Shown here: positions 22,762 through 32,586 of the stretch, piece after piece | Layout: the number at the start of each line of letters is the position of its first letter | Position numbering within the stretch: position 1 is the first letter of the stretch | Assembly: GCA_010093685.1 (NCBI GenBank) | Contig: MU006225.1 | Location: forward strand, 1,253,575-1,317,574 | Origin: Ophiobolus disseminans | Taxonomy: Eukaryota; Ascomycota; Dothideomycetes; Pleosporales; Phaeosphaeriaceae | Direction of reading: 5' to 3' | Length of the DNA: 64,000 nucleotides | Notes under the pieces: model-generated | What the model saw: only the letters and a program-made list of their open reading frames with translations | The model's database searches: none | What the model was told of the DNA's origin: nothing | Position numbers and translations under genes: made by a program

Positions 22762-23592
22762 CGTGAGCCCGGTTGAAAATGTAGGTGCGCCGCAAGGCCA
22801 TCTTCAGCTCGTCTTATTTGGGTGGTGGCCTTGCGCACGGAACTCCGCCACCACGGCCCCCAAAAGGCTAAGGCTCAAAACTTGCGCGCTGTGCATGGTG
22901 GCTTGGGGGCGGTGCAATCACAGCCTACCAAATTCTGTCAAGTGCAATGTACGATGGACTTTGATAGGTGCGCGCAACCGTGGGCCGGGAAGGATTGTCG
23001 ATGCGGAGGTGTCGCGTTGACGTCAATTCAGGGCTGTGAAGCCAAACTGCACGCTAGGTACTAGCGCATCTGCACCCCACCTGCACCCGATTTAACATGA
23101 CCACCCAATTTTCCCCTCCACCACAAGCGTATCTTGATGTGCCCAGATCTCAGAACGTGGTTGATAAGTTGTTGTACGCGTAAGGTCGAGTGGGGTGGAA
23201 CTTACGGTAAATTGCTTTGCTGTTGCTGCGAGTATCATTGCAGCTTGATCTGGTCTTAATGTGAGCATTCCGGCTACCTTCCTCGAACAAGGGACTCTGG
23301 GGGCATGTCAACATGTCGCAGCTCAAAGTAAGATAGAATATGAATATAGCTGCTTACTAAGAATAGTTATTGTAAGTCGTCCACACGATAATCGTGTGTC
23401 CGAAGAACCAACGAGGCACTCATTATGAGACCTACAATTCTCCTCTCAAACAAGTTTGCTTCGATCGAAGCAGCTGGAACCGCGTACGAAACTACACAAA
23501 TAGACGAGTGTTTGGTTTGTTCAAGCAAAAGCTTATATCAGTAGTCATGATGGCGCTTTCATGCTATCGATCTCTTCATCTACCCACTTACC
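22762..23592. other. Intergenic, about 830 bp
   Basis: It is the shared upstream region of the DUF6536 gene and the 2EXR pseudogene. No gene or repeat is supported. Confidence 0.5.
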
Positions 23593-24279
23593 ATGGCGCA
23601 GATCTATCTGCTTTCTCCGCTGCTTACTCTTCCTGGAGAGCTGCGCATACTACTTTACGAGCTATACATGATCGCAGATCCTGAACATGACGGAAGAGGT
23701 GCCGGCGATATTCGATTGGTATGCAAGCAGCTCAAGCACGTATATGAGTTCGAAGTTGTCCAAGTGGGAGACATGTAGCACTGGAGAACCACCGTTGAAA
23801 GAGCCAATTCTGCAAGTATCAACTTCACGATTGCGCCTATCGTAACCTTCGCCGACACCCAAAGCATCCAAATCACTCTGCCGATCACGGCAACGAACGG
23901 ACGGAACATCAACGAAAGCTTTATCAGCCAACTCTTGCAGTTGCCAATGAGAGATGTATAGTCCGTCACTCTCGACATGGCTAAACCCGCAGTCATGCAT
24001 ACCAACGCCCTGAAGCTGGTATACCAAATACTGGAGTCTATGACTTATACTGTATCGTCATGCCTTAAGGCGCTTCGGACGCGACAGCTCAAGACGAATC
24101 TCATCAAGCTTGATAGCGTTGAGATGATGTATCGGTTGTACATCGCCAGCAGATTTGGGGAATGGCAGCCTAGCGGTCTGAGTGATTATAGGTTGACGCC
24201 GGCGGATGGACTGGATTGGGTTGGCGTTGGTGGAAGCGAGTGTAAGACGTGTCGATTAGAGCTATCACGCAGATACTGA
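23593..24279 (+). pseudogene. 2EXR-domain gene broken by two in-frame TAG codons
   Basis: The frame opens with MAQIYLLSPLLTLPGELRILLYELYMI and CKQLKHVYEFEVV, the 2EXR (F-box-like) signature. It hits TAG at 23776-23778, reads on for 60 codons, hits TAG at 23959-23961 and then continues open to 24279, all in one frame of 229 codons. No splice signals remove either stop. Both are compatible with CAG to TAG changes (C to T in CpA context), the preference of repeat-induced point mutation. The protein ends in GGSECKTCRLELSRRY. It is one of five related genes in the 23-37 kb region. Confidence 0.72.
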
Positions 24280-24702
24280 ACAGATTGCGATTATCTTGTC
24301 ATGAAGGACAGCATCCAACCGGGCTACCGCGAATGTGTCACTCATGAACACCTTCGTTAGCCTCCGACATCTTAATTTCGTGTAACTGGTTTGCGGATAT
24401 TACTAATCCTGTTGCGACTCAATACATTCACTACCAGTCTCTTAGATAGCATATGCGCATGCATGCTATAGGACCTTCAATGTGGAGTAATATTCGTCCG
24501 TCACAGTATTTTGTGGGATGACAAGTTGCACAAACCACCATCATGTAAGGAATGGAATAACGCTGTATTTCATTTCATGATTTAATCTCCATATCCAACT
24601 TCTCAACATAGGTAATGTGCCATATATGCATCCATATGCAAGCGATCCAGGCTGGCCATGCTACTTTCCAACCATCCTAGCCATCATGGAACAGTTAAAG
24701 TC
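24280..24702. other. Intergenic, about 420 bp
   Basis: AT-rich gap between convergent genes. Nothing is recognised. Confidence 0.5.
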
Positions 24703-26546
24703 CTAGACAGTAGTAAAAACCTTTCCCTTCTTCTTCACCGCGATGGTAGCGTCCCTCCAGGTGCCAGCCTCCTTGACAGCAGCGATTGGGTCCCGCTTCT
24801 TGATAAGCAGATAACCCTGAATTTCAGCTGGAGAGAGGGTGTCCTCTGGCATCTGCTCCGTAAATTCGGCCGCCAGCTCGGACAACTTTTCGGGATCCAA
24901 ATCATCACAAGCCGCCTTCAGCTTCTTCGTGAAGATGCTTCGAATAGCGCCGGCCTTGGTGTCACTTTCCTGGGCGGTGTACATGCGCTTGAAGATATCT
25001 CGGATCTGGCCACGCGTTGCAAGGGCGAAGTGAATTTGCATATCGATGTGACCAGGACAGACCAGTGCAGCATCCAGCATCTCGGGGTAGTTGGTGGACA
25101 TGATGAGCACGCGACCCTCGGTCGAGGCGGCTCCGTCGATCAGGTAGAGGAGGCCGGCCAAGCTAATCGCACTATTGCTCTTACTCTTCTTATTGCTTCC
25201 AGCGCCGAGTTTCACAAGCTTTTTCTCGTCCTTATTGACCTTGACGGCCTCATCTCTGGAGTCGCTCTTGTCAGACCTAGCAGCTCAACCTCATCGGTAC
25301 ATCGTGATCCCCTATCGGTCCGATACATGAGCTTACATGAGCACGGTACATTCCAGTACCTTCTATGGCTTCCACAGCCACTCTTTCCACATCATATGCT
25401 TACGCGTACTCTTGTATATAATCTTGCTTGTCTACTCTATAGAACAATCAACCTTCTTCTTCATCTCTGCTCTATTCCCACAGCTCTCAGTGTCAGAGGA
25501 AGCCGTAGCGCCATCTGCGTCATCATCTCGGCGAAGACCCGCGGAGTCGACGTCTTCGAAGAGGATGATGCAGCGCTTGGGTAGCATCCCAAAGAGTCGA
25601 TTCAGTGACGGTTCAGACATATCCGCTTCGCTGAGCGAGATGACGTAGGCTTTCAAACCGAAGTTACCAGCTAGGGAGAAGGACAGGGAGGTTTTACCCG
25701 TTCCAGGAGGGCCATGGAAAAGGTAGCCTCGCCTATGAGGGATGCCACGTGCCGTATACCAACGAGCTGTATCAGGGTGCAAGTATTCGTTCATGTCCTC
25801 GACGATATTGGCTTTTTGAGCGTCGTCAAGAGCAACGGTATCTATTGGCCTGGAAGCTCGACAGCACTCGCGCGTCCAGCCATCCGCTCCTCCTGGACGG
25901 TAGACGGACGTGAAGTTGGTTTCCTTCGATAACATCCAATTCTTGATATGAGCCAGGAGGTCTTTGATGGGTTCTGTGCTACGATCGTTGCAACGAATCA
26001 TTAGAAACTCCTTGAACTCGTACCTGTCTGCCTTTTCAAGCTTCTGGCGCGTCAAGGAGACGTAACGGTCCTTGTATCTAAATTCATTGGTGCCGAAATT
26101 AGGTTCGTAGCTCAATGGAATGCTGCTAGCCCATTTTTCGTAGTTGAAGGTACCGTTCTCGTTGACACAGTCGTTGTTTTCCTCCTCCGGTTCTCCGCCA
26201 TTGTATCGAGTGACGGCCTTCAAGCTCCGACTGACTTTGGTGTTGGGCTGCTTCGCAATCCATGCCAGTACCTGGTCGAAGAGGTACTCCTTTTCTTCGA
26301 TCATGATCTCAGACGAGAAGAACCAGACAAAGTAGCTGTTCCCGAAGCGATGGATGGTAGAGAAGAACTGGAAGAGTCCATAGATGACGAGATAGCCAGG
26401 AACTAGGAGACCGACGTCGATGCCGAAAGACGGAATATGATGTGTGAGACCACACCGTAGCCAGGGACGGTCGCATCTAGAATTGTCGATGGTAGGCTAC
26501 TCAAGGCAGATTGCGACATGAGCCCTTGAAGCAGTGAGGGGTCCAT
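24703..26546 (-). pseudogene. BCS1-like AAA ATPase gene, apparently damaged
   Basis: The protein begins MDPSLLQGLMSQSALSSLPS at 26546 and continues VPGYGVVSHIIFRL. The natural continuation FGIDVGLLVPGYLVIYGLF lies in another frame, one base away at a CTTTC run near 26425. The frame 26430-25435 then carries the BCS1_N region, GPPGTGKTS (Walker A) and CIILFEDVDSAGL (Walker B). A poorly defined intron of about 180 bp (roughly 25452-25273) leads to the last exon, with SLAGLLYLIDGAASTEGRVLIMSTNYPE. Instead of the conserved RPGRID it has CPGHID, so both second-region Arg positions are lost. BCS1 proteins are mitochondrial inner-membrane translocases; many fungi carry extra diverged copies like this. 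A 53 bp weak intron (GTGTGG to CTAG) could explain the frame change but would delete the membrane segment. Confidence 0.65.
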
Positions 26547-27422
26547 TCTGCCTGCCACAATTAGTGTGGTTGAGTGGCTCGTAAAGTTTATGAAGGGTGG
26601 GGAGGCAACATTTATATACTCAGGGGGCGGTCGTAGAGGGGAGCTAGCAGTCATCAAACGCTCCGATAGGGAACGCTAATGCAGTTTGAGGGTCGTTTGT
26701 TTCGTGGTGAGCACTAGCTCCAAGGTTACACGAAAGCGCTCAGACCCCTAGAAGTGAGCATACTTTCGGCATCTGCATAGGCAAAGGCAACACCTCCTGT
26801 TGATTATGTGGTGAGGTAGGCGCGCTACCGCGGACACTGTCGCATGACAGTCGCTGAGAATGCAGATTCAATTTAATACCATGTATTCTCCCAAGGTCCC
26901 GATAATGGGGATGTTATGATGCTGATGAAACGGTGTAGTTCTACCAGGTTCTGGTTTCCTGTTGGATGCCAAAGAGATATTGTAGATTCGCAACAACACC
27001 ATGACGTATGACCTGTAGACCAGAAAGACGCGTATAATCTAGCGTTAGAAGAGATGAAAAATTCGTTTGCATTGATGGTGGTACGGAGGGAGAGCTCGTC
27101 GGATGCCAGAACTACAGTTGCCACCATCGCTTAGCTTACCGGTAGCTTAGCCATGACATGACGCACGTACTCCCTAGGTACGCACAATCACGCTCGTACT
27201 ATTACGGATCACGCATTATTGTTGCAAAGCTTCTATATATTTGTCCAGCACATTATCGTCCACAACTTCTCTACCTAGGTAGCCCTATTCGTGCCCTCCA
27301 GGGCTGTCGTTAGCCACGCCAGAACTTCCACACATGTTTGAGAAACGTCCCAGTCTTCTTCCCGATCGCATTGCGGGGCGCGATGCGAAGCTCCGGTTCT
27401 AATTCCTCTGGATCATGGAATA
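26547..27422. other. Intergenic, about 880 bp
   Basis: No gene is supported. It contains a TACCTAGGTA palindrome (27272-27281). Confidence 0.5.
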
Positions 27423-27984
27423 TTATTTCCGTCGTAGCTCTTCCCTTCCTCCCCCGTGCCAACAAGCGCCATCCTCGATTCTCATCCAGTCGTTCCCAGA
27501 TAACCTCCTCAGAGTACGGGTGTAGTTGTCGAAATGGGTGTATTTATTCTTGTGCTCAGCTTCGAGATGCATGCTGGCAAGATGCTGGGTATGATGCATA
27601 AGATATAGATGTACCGGTAGCTGACGCTCGATGTAGTTGAAGCGGATAGTATGGACGAACGGGCTAAGCTCATGAAGGCTCGAGAATTGGTGGTCGTTTG
27701 GTCCGTGCCAATCGAAGCAGATCACCGAGCACGCTCGGAAACTAGTTGGCTTTTGCAACACGTAATAGTCCTCTATCGGCTTGGAGATGTCCACAAACAG
27801 GCGAGTGTAGCGTTTCGTCATGGAATCGATATAACCGTGGTCGAACTCATTTTTCACTTGGCGGCAAGCGAAACAAAAATTTTGAGAAGTCTGTGATGCG
27901 GGAGGTAGATGCGGCGCCGATCACCGCTTCATATATGACGAGGCGTAGTTCGGCAGGTAGTGCAAGAAAGGAGTGAGGAGACAT
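27423..27984 (-). pseudogene. 2EXR-domain gene with a one-base frameshift
   Basis: The start (27984) gives MSPHSFLALPAELRLVIYEAVIG, a clear 2EXR opening. That frame ends at 27847, but skipping one base in the A/T run near 27885 (AAAATTTTT on the coding strand) moves into the frame NFCFACRQVKNEFDHGYIDS. This is the conserved CRQVxNEF block expected at that point, and it stays open to 27423. No GT-AG pair can join the two frames here. It is either a real frameshift or an assembly error in a homopolymer. The rest of the protein (KPTSFRACSVICFDWHG and onwards) has the usual diverged 2EXR C-terminal half. Function is unknown; 2EXR proteins are F-box-like and abundant in Dothideomycetes. Confidence 0.65.
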
Positions 27985-29581
27985 GTCTAGACTGTCGCTG
28001 ATAATTGGATGATAGTTGAAGTGGTATTGCTGAACATGGTGTGAATTTAGTAGTTCTTGAAGTATGGGGTATGAAAACAAAGAGTTTCTTATTTGGAATC
28101 TGTGCGTTTGAGGATGTCGTACCATGGTAACTTATTCGGGCCGCTACCAAGCAAATCGAGCGAGCCTTTAGCCAGTTGCACTACATCTCAAAAACGAGAT
28201 TGGGAACCTTGTCGAGACTAGCGGCAATTAGAGCTTAGCAATTTATTCCCTCTAAAGTCCTGCACACACTGTACGACTGAAGGTTCTAAGTTTTGCTTCA
28301 CATAAGGGCAGTGGACGAATTGTTGGAACAACCTCGGGCCGAACCCTGCTGGACGCGAAAGCATGATAACGTGAAGACCGGGTGAATCTTCCGAAGCAAT
28401 GCAGCCGCAGCATTCGAGTTGTAATTGAGAGAAGCGTCAAATTGTTACTCGACTCGTGATTCTGTGGAAGTGGGCATTTATGAAAGTCGGTAGCGACAAA
28501 GCCTTTCCAATGTTTGGAACCATCAAACCATCAAACTATCGTGACCGAATTTGTCGAATCTTTGATACCTCGTTCTCAGGCCACTACCTCACAGTGGTAG
28601 CATGTGTTCTGAATTCCTGTACCATAATACTTGTAGCAACTCGTTTGCAGCCCATGGAGGCAGTCATCAACCCCCCCCTAGCCGATCATGTTGATGACAG
28701 CAAGCAGTATTTACGGGTTGAGTGGGGAAGGCGATTTGATGTAGAAGAATGCTGAAGTGACAATGAGTCTGAACGCACATGTATAAGAAAGGTTGCGGTC
28801 AGCGGCACGCGCATGCTCGCATTCGCTGCTTGTCGTGAGATCAGATCCGGCTGGAGTAGACCCAACAGCAGCAGCAGCAGCAGCATTCACTGTTCCGCAT
28901 TTATGTACAAGAATTACGTTACTCTGCTCTGGCAAGCCCGCAGGCCAGTATCTAGGCGTCGCCACGAGAAGGCACAGAGACCGATTTTGACGCCCATCCT
29001 CCTCTTGTACACTACACCCATCAGAAATCCATCAAACAAGCCATACTGAACCCTTTCCATAGTCCGTCCCGCGCGCCTTTCCGTGACCTTCCTCCAGTTC
29101 GTCCGCTCACCATATGTTCAGAAGCTCCACTCATATCCCCGCCAACCCTCATTCCGAAGGCACTGCCCACAGGCAGAGGTGCCGTTGGGAATACTGATGA
29201 TGCTACCGTCAGGCTCGTTTCCAATCTGTCATCAAGCCACCGTCAAGCACGCCGTCGAGTCTATCGTCAGGGTCCCCTCCGACCGGCCATCAAGGAATCA
29301 CTGAATGCTGTGTCGTCTTTTCCCTCTGCTCATCCGCCGGCGCACGTCGTTTACGTGATGGGGTGAAGAAAAGAAGGGAAGAATCGGTCGGGGGTGTCAA
29401 AAGAGTGGTACAATCAGGTTGCCGATGTTGAAAAGATCAACAATAAATGGTGGAGGGATCGAGGAGAGTGGGTGGAGTGCGCAAGAAGGTGAGAGCAGCG
29501 TGGAATCCTAACAAGTGCGCGGCCCGGGGCGCACGGACCCTGTAAACAGTCTACTCCCAACTGGGACTGCTAAGCGAGCAG
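27985..29581. other. Intergenic, about 1.6 kb
   Basis: It holds a CAG/AGC run of about six units (28867-28885) and a C8 tract near 28672. Short frames on both strands lack homology cues. No gene is supported. Confidence 0.45.
28867..28885. repeat. AGC/CAG triplet repeat, about six units
   Basis: A pure CAGCAG run in intergenic sequence. It is not inside a supported gene. Confidence 0.75.
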
Positions 29582-30769
29582 ATGACGCAAAGGGACAATG
29601 CCAAAACGTTGAACCCTCCGAAAACCTCTTGTATGTCATCTTCGGCTCGGGACAAAGAAGAAAAGAGTCTGAACGATCTGGGCGAACTGGACGAATTTGA
29701 CAAAATCGGTCATCCAAGTCAGGATGATCTGCTTTCGATCGCGAGAGGTTTGTCGTTGGCTGATGCGACCAACGACTCGGCCAAAACGTTCGTAAAGTTC
29801 ATGGCGTCGCTTTCCGGTTTTATTTCAGCCGTTCAATATGCACTCGCGACACAGCCACGTACATGGTCTGCGTTGCTTACCGGCACTCTCGGCTCGACAC
29901 CACTACAACAACGCAAAGGCAACCTTGGTCATTGCGTCGTTCTGATGTTTATGATGAGCTTCATACCAAGGGTAGCCGCCCAGGGTGCTGCAGCAGATCC
30001 CAGCATGGACTGGAGACAACGTGCAATGGAAGCGTTAACTGACGCTGTCGCATCTTGCGCCTTCTTAGTACCACCTTTCATCATACTTTCGGTTTGTGTG
30101 CTCCTGACGAGTTGGTGTCTCCACACACAATCAGAGGGCGCTCTGGCGGGTCTGATGCTGTTGATGATCCCTATATACCGTTCCATCGGAGTCAACCTCA
30201 AGGAGGGCGCCAGCATTAACGAATCCATGCGCACGGCGGTGGGAGTCGGATACATGCTCTTCATGTTCGGCTACTGCCGACAAATCATTATCAGAAACGA
30301 GAAAGACAAGGGTACTACCTTTATTTCTGTTCTTCTGGGACTGCTGATAGGGATTTCGTTATTGGCTGTCACTTTCATCCGGGACTTCGTGAAAGACACT
30401 ATGGAGCTCGCACCTGCCTGCATCGTCCCACTGGCCCTACCCTTGGGCTTCACTCTACGCGACCTGTATCTGCATGTCACGAAAGCTGATAAGGAATCCG
30501 ATCGCGCACATGAGGAGGAGAATTTACGACGCTTTCTAGTAAAACACCTGGAAACGCAACGGCGCGAGGAGTCGCATTACTTTTCGTTGGAAGGATTGAG
30601 AAGGCGCACTGGGCTCTTCAACCGATCCGGATACGACCTTGACGCCGAAGAGTACAGCTTGGATGGATATGGCGATGGTGATGCGCCGCAGGCAACGATT
30701 CCGCCGCCTTCAGTCCCAGCTTCCGGAAATTGGTTCACTCGTCTCTTCTCCAAGCCGAAAGTTTCTTAA
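29582..30769 (+). CDS. Multi-pass membrane protein of unknown function
   Basis: A single frame of 395 residues; the start could also be the Met at 29633 (MSSSARDKEEK). After an acidic N-terminus of about 65 residues come six hydrophobic segments: VVLMFMMSFIPRVAAQG, AFLVPPFIILSVCVLLTSW, AGLMLLMIPIYRSIGV, AVGVGYMLFMFGYC, FISVLLGLLIGISLLAVTF and LAPACIVPLALPLGFTL. A charged coiled-coil-like stretch follows (KADKESDRAHEEENLRRFL), then a Pro-rich end (ATIPPPSVPASGNWFTRLFSKPKVS). I do not recognise the family. Codon usage looks like a normal expressed gene. Confidence 0.65.
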   Translation: MTQRDNAKTLNPPKTSCMSSSARDKEEKSLNDLGELDEFDKIGHPSQDDLLSIARGLSLADATNDSAKTFVKFMASLSGFISAVQYALATQPRTWSALLTGTLGSTPLQQRKGNLGHCVVLMFMMSFIPRVAAQGAAADPSMDWRQRAMEALTDAVASCAFLVPPFIILSVCVLLTSWCLHTQSEGALAGLMLLMIPIYRSIGVNLKEGASINESMRTAVGVGYMLFMFGYCRQIIIRNEKDKGTTFISVLLGLLIGISLLAVTFIRDFVKDTMELAPACIVPLALPLGFTLRDLYLHVTKADKESDRAHEEENLRRFLVKHLETQRREESHYFSLEGLRRRTGLFNRSGYDLDAEEYSLDGYGDGDAPQATIPPPSVPASGNWFTRLFSKPKVS

Positions 30770-31184
30770 GTACCTTGACGCCGATGTTAGGGTCTGTACA
30801 TAGTGGACGATAGACCTGGCACGAGTTCTCTTTCTTTTATGCATCCCTTTTTTTCAACAGGGCAAGGGGTTGGGGAGGAAGTACGTCACGAGAATTTCCA
30901 CGTGGTCTTCCAATCTCATTATTTTGAAACCACAATACAGCCCATTACTACCTTCATGTGCATTCCCATCATAGCTCGTTTGTCCTTGGTCCACCAGGGT
31001 CAGTGATGACTGCGTGGAACCTTGAAGAACGGTCGCGCTTAATCTAACACCTGGTTAGTTGCTGCTATGAGGTGTTTATGGGCCTAGAATTTACATTATT
31101 GAAGTCTAAGCATTCTCAGGAAGATAGCCTCATGAGGTGTGACACTTATACCGAATGAACTCCTTTCGTAAGATCCGAGGCTCA
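30770..31184. other. Intergenic between convergent genes
   Basis: About 415 bp with no feature recognised. Confidence 0.5.
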
Positions 31185-31964
31185 TCAATACTCCTGTCCA
31201 CCTTCGGGACACTCTGGTTTGAATCGTGAACTTGATTTGAACGCGCGCTCAACCTGCTTCTCCTCCTTGTTCTGCACGATCGTGAGGTGGTATCGTATGT
31301 TTGTTGACTCTTCGTGAATGGCAAGCACCGTGGACATAGCGCGCCCGCCCTCTGCCCTTGACAACGAATCGAGCGTGAACGTGACTTTCCGGCAGTTGAC
31401 CGCTTCTTTTCTGACAAAGTCCATGAAGAGGGAGGGTCCGAAAGACTTCATGTCGCCATACGGCAGGCTGTTGTTGTGAGCGCCTGTCATGACAACATGT
31501 AGGTCGTCGAGATACAATGCATATAGCGATCGCAACACGACCAGACAATCCGATTGCCAACGGCCACCCGTGGGGACTGGAATTCGGATGGTGAGGCTCC
31601 GGATGAGGCCCAGAAACGGATGTAGAGGCCCAAGACTGACGTTTGTATGGACAGCCGGAGTCCACAACTGCCTCTTGCTAGCCATGTACTTCACCAGATC
31701 TTGTTCTGGAACGAGCGCGTTGCGCATATCCTGATGCAGCAACCTACATGAGAGATACGCGCCCCGAAACGCAAGGCTTTCGGTGTACTCCGGAGACAGG
31801 GTCATGTAGCTGCATACTAGCAGGCGTAGCTCTGTCGGCAGGCTAAGTAGTCGACTAGCTGGCTGCGGCAGAATGGAGGTGGGATCGACGGCGCTAGTCT
31901 TCACCGATATTCGCGCGAGGATGAGCAACAGTGCGTCCCGGTTGGTTGCGGTTGAAGTTGACAT
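31185..31964 (-). CDS. 2EXR-domain protein
   Basis: A single exon of about 259 residues from MSTSTATNRDALLLILARISVK. The frame is open 52 codons further upstream, but this Met (31964) gives the usual length. The 2EXR block is LLSLPTELRLLVCSYMTLSPEYTESLAFRGAYLSCRLLHQDM; the following region (LVKYMASKRQLW and IRSLTIRIPVP) matches the general layout of the family, with a beta-rich central part. No lesion is visible. The role is unknown; the F-box-like start hints at protein-protein contacts. Confidence 0.72.
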   Translation of the reverse strand: MSTSTATNRDALLLILARISVKTSAVDPTSILPQPASRLLSLPTELRLLVCSYMTLSPEYTESLAFRGAYLSCRLLHQDMRNALVPEQDLVKYMASKRQLWTPAVHTNVSLGPLHPFLGLIRSLTIRIPVPTGGRWQSDCLVVLRSLYALYLDDLHVVMTGAHNNSLPYGDMKSFGPSLFMDFVRKEAVNCRKVTFTLDSLSRAEGGRAMSTVLAIHEESTNIRYHLTIVQNKEEKQVERAFKSSSRFKPECPEGGQEY

Positions 31965-32586
31965 ATTGGCGCGTTGATGTGGAGTTGTGAGGATTGCAGG
32001 GCAACGACCGAACTTGAAGGCGTAGAGGGACAAAAGGGCTAAGTTAGTGCGCCAAGGCAGAGGTGAACCGAACCTGGGAGAAACGTGAAACTTCCGCCTC
32101 TCAAACCTTAGTTCACCCACTGATCAACCACGATTTAGCAGTCCACATCAGCGCGCCACTCGCAAAGGTGCCAAGGGTTGTTGCGCGTCTGAAGGTTGCT
32201 TCACTGCTTATCCCGCACCCTTCTGTTGCCGGCGCTAGTTCCAATCCAGCCTAGACTAATCTCGCGATGTGAGCAGGCGCGTGCAGGCTATCTTTCCACG
32301 AAATCTTTCGGAATGTGTCTTGCAAGGAGTCGATCATTTGAAATGCTCCAATTGCCGTAGATTTGGGCAGAGCCTTGCGGGTCCACATTAGCAAAGAGCT
32401 AGGCATCCATGGATGTTTGCTAAACGTTGTGTTGCGAAGGTCAAAGGAAGTCCGACCTCGTCCACCACCTGGGCATTATCTGCAGAAAAACCATGCCAGA
32501 AAACGATCATACCAGGCACCACGATACCAGTTATCTCGTCTCTTCCTTGTTCTAATTCGAGTTTGGGAATTTGTCAGCACTACATC
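31965..32586. other. Intergenic, about 620 bp
   Basis: Divergent upstream region of the 2EXR gene and the glycosyltransferase pseudogene. Nothing further is seen. Confidence 0.45.

Noticed and set aside
22471..22838. Longer N-terminus for the DUF6536 protein starting at 22838
   Set aside because: That frame reads straight through a good 55 bp intron with a CTAAT branch. Splicing joins the better start at 22761.
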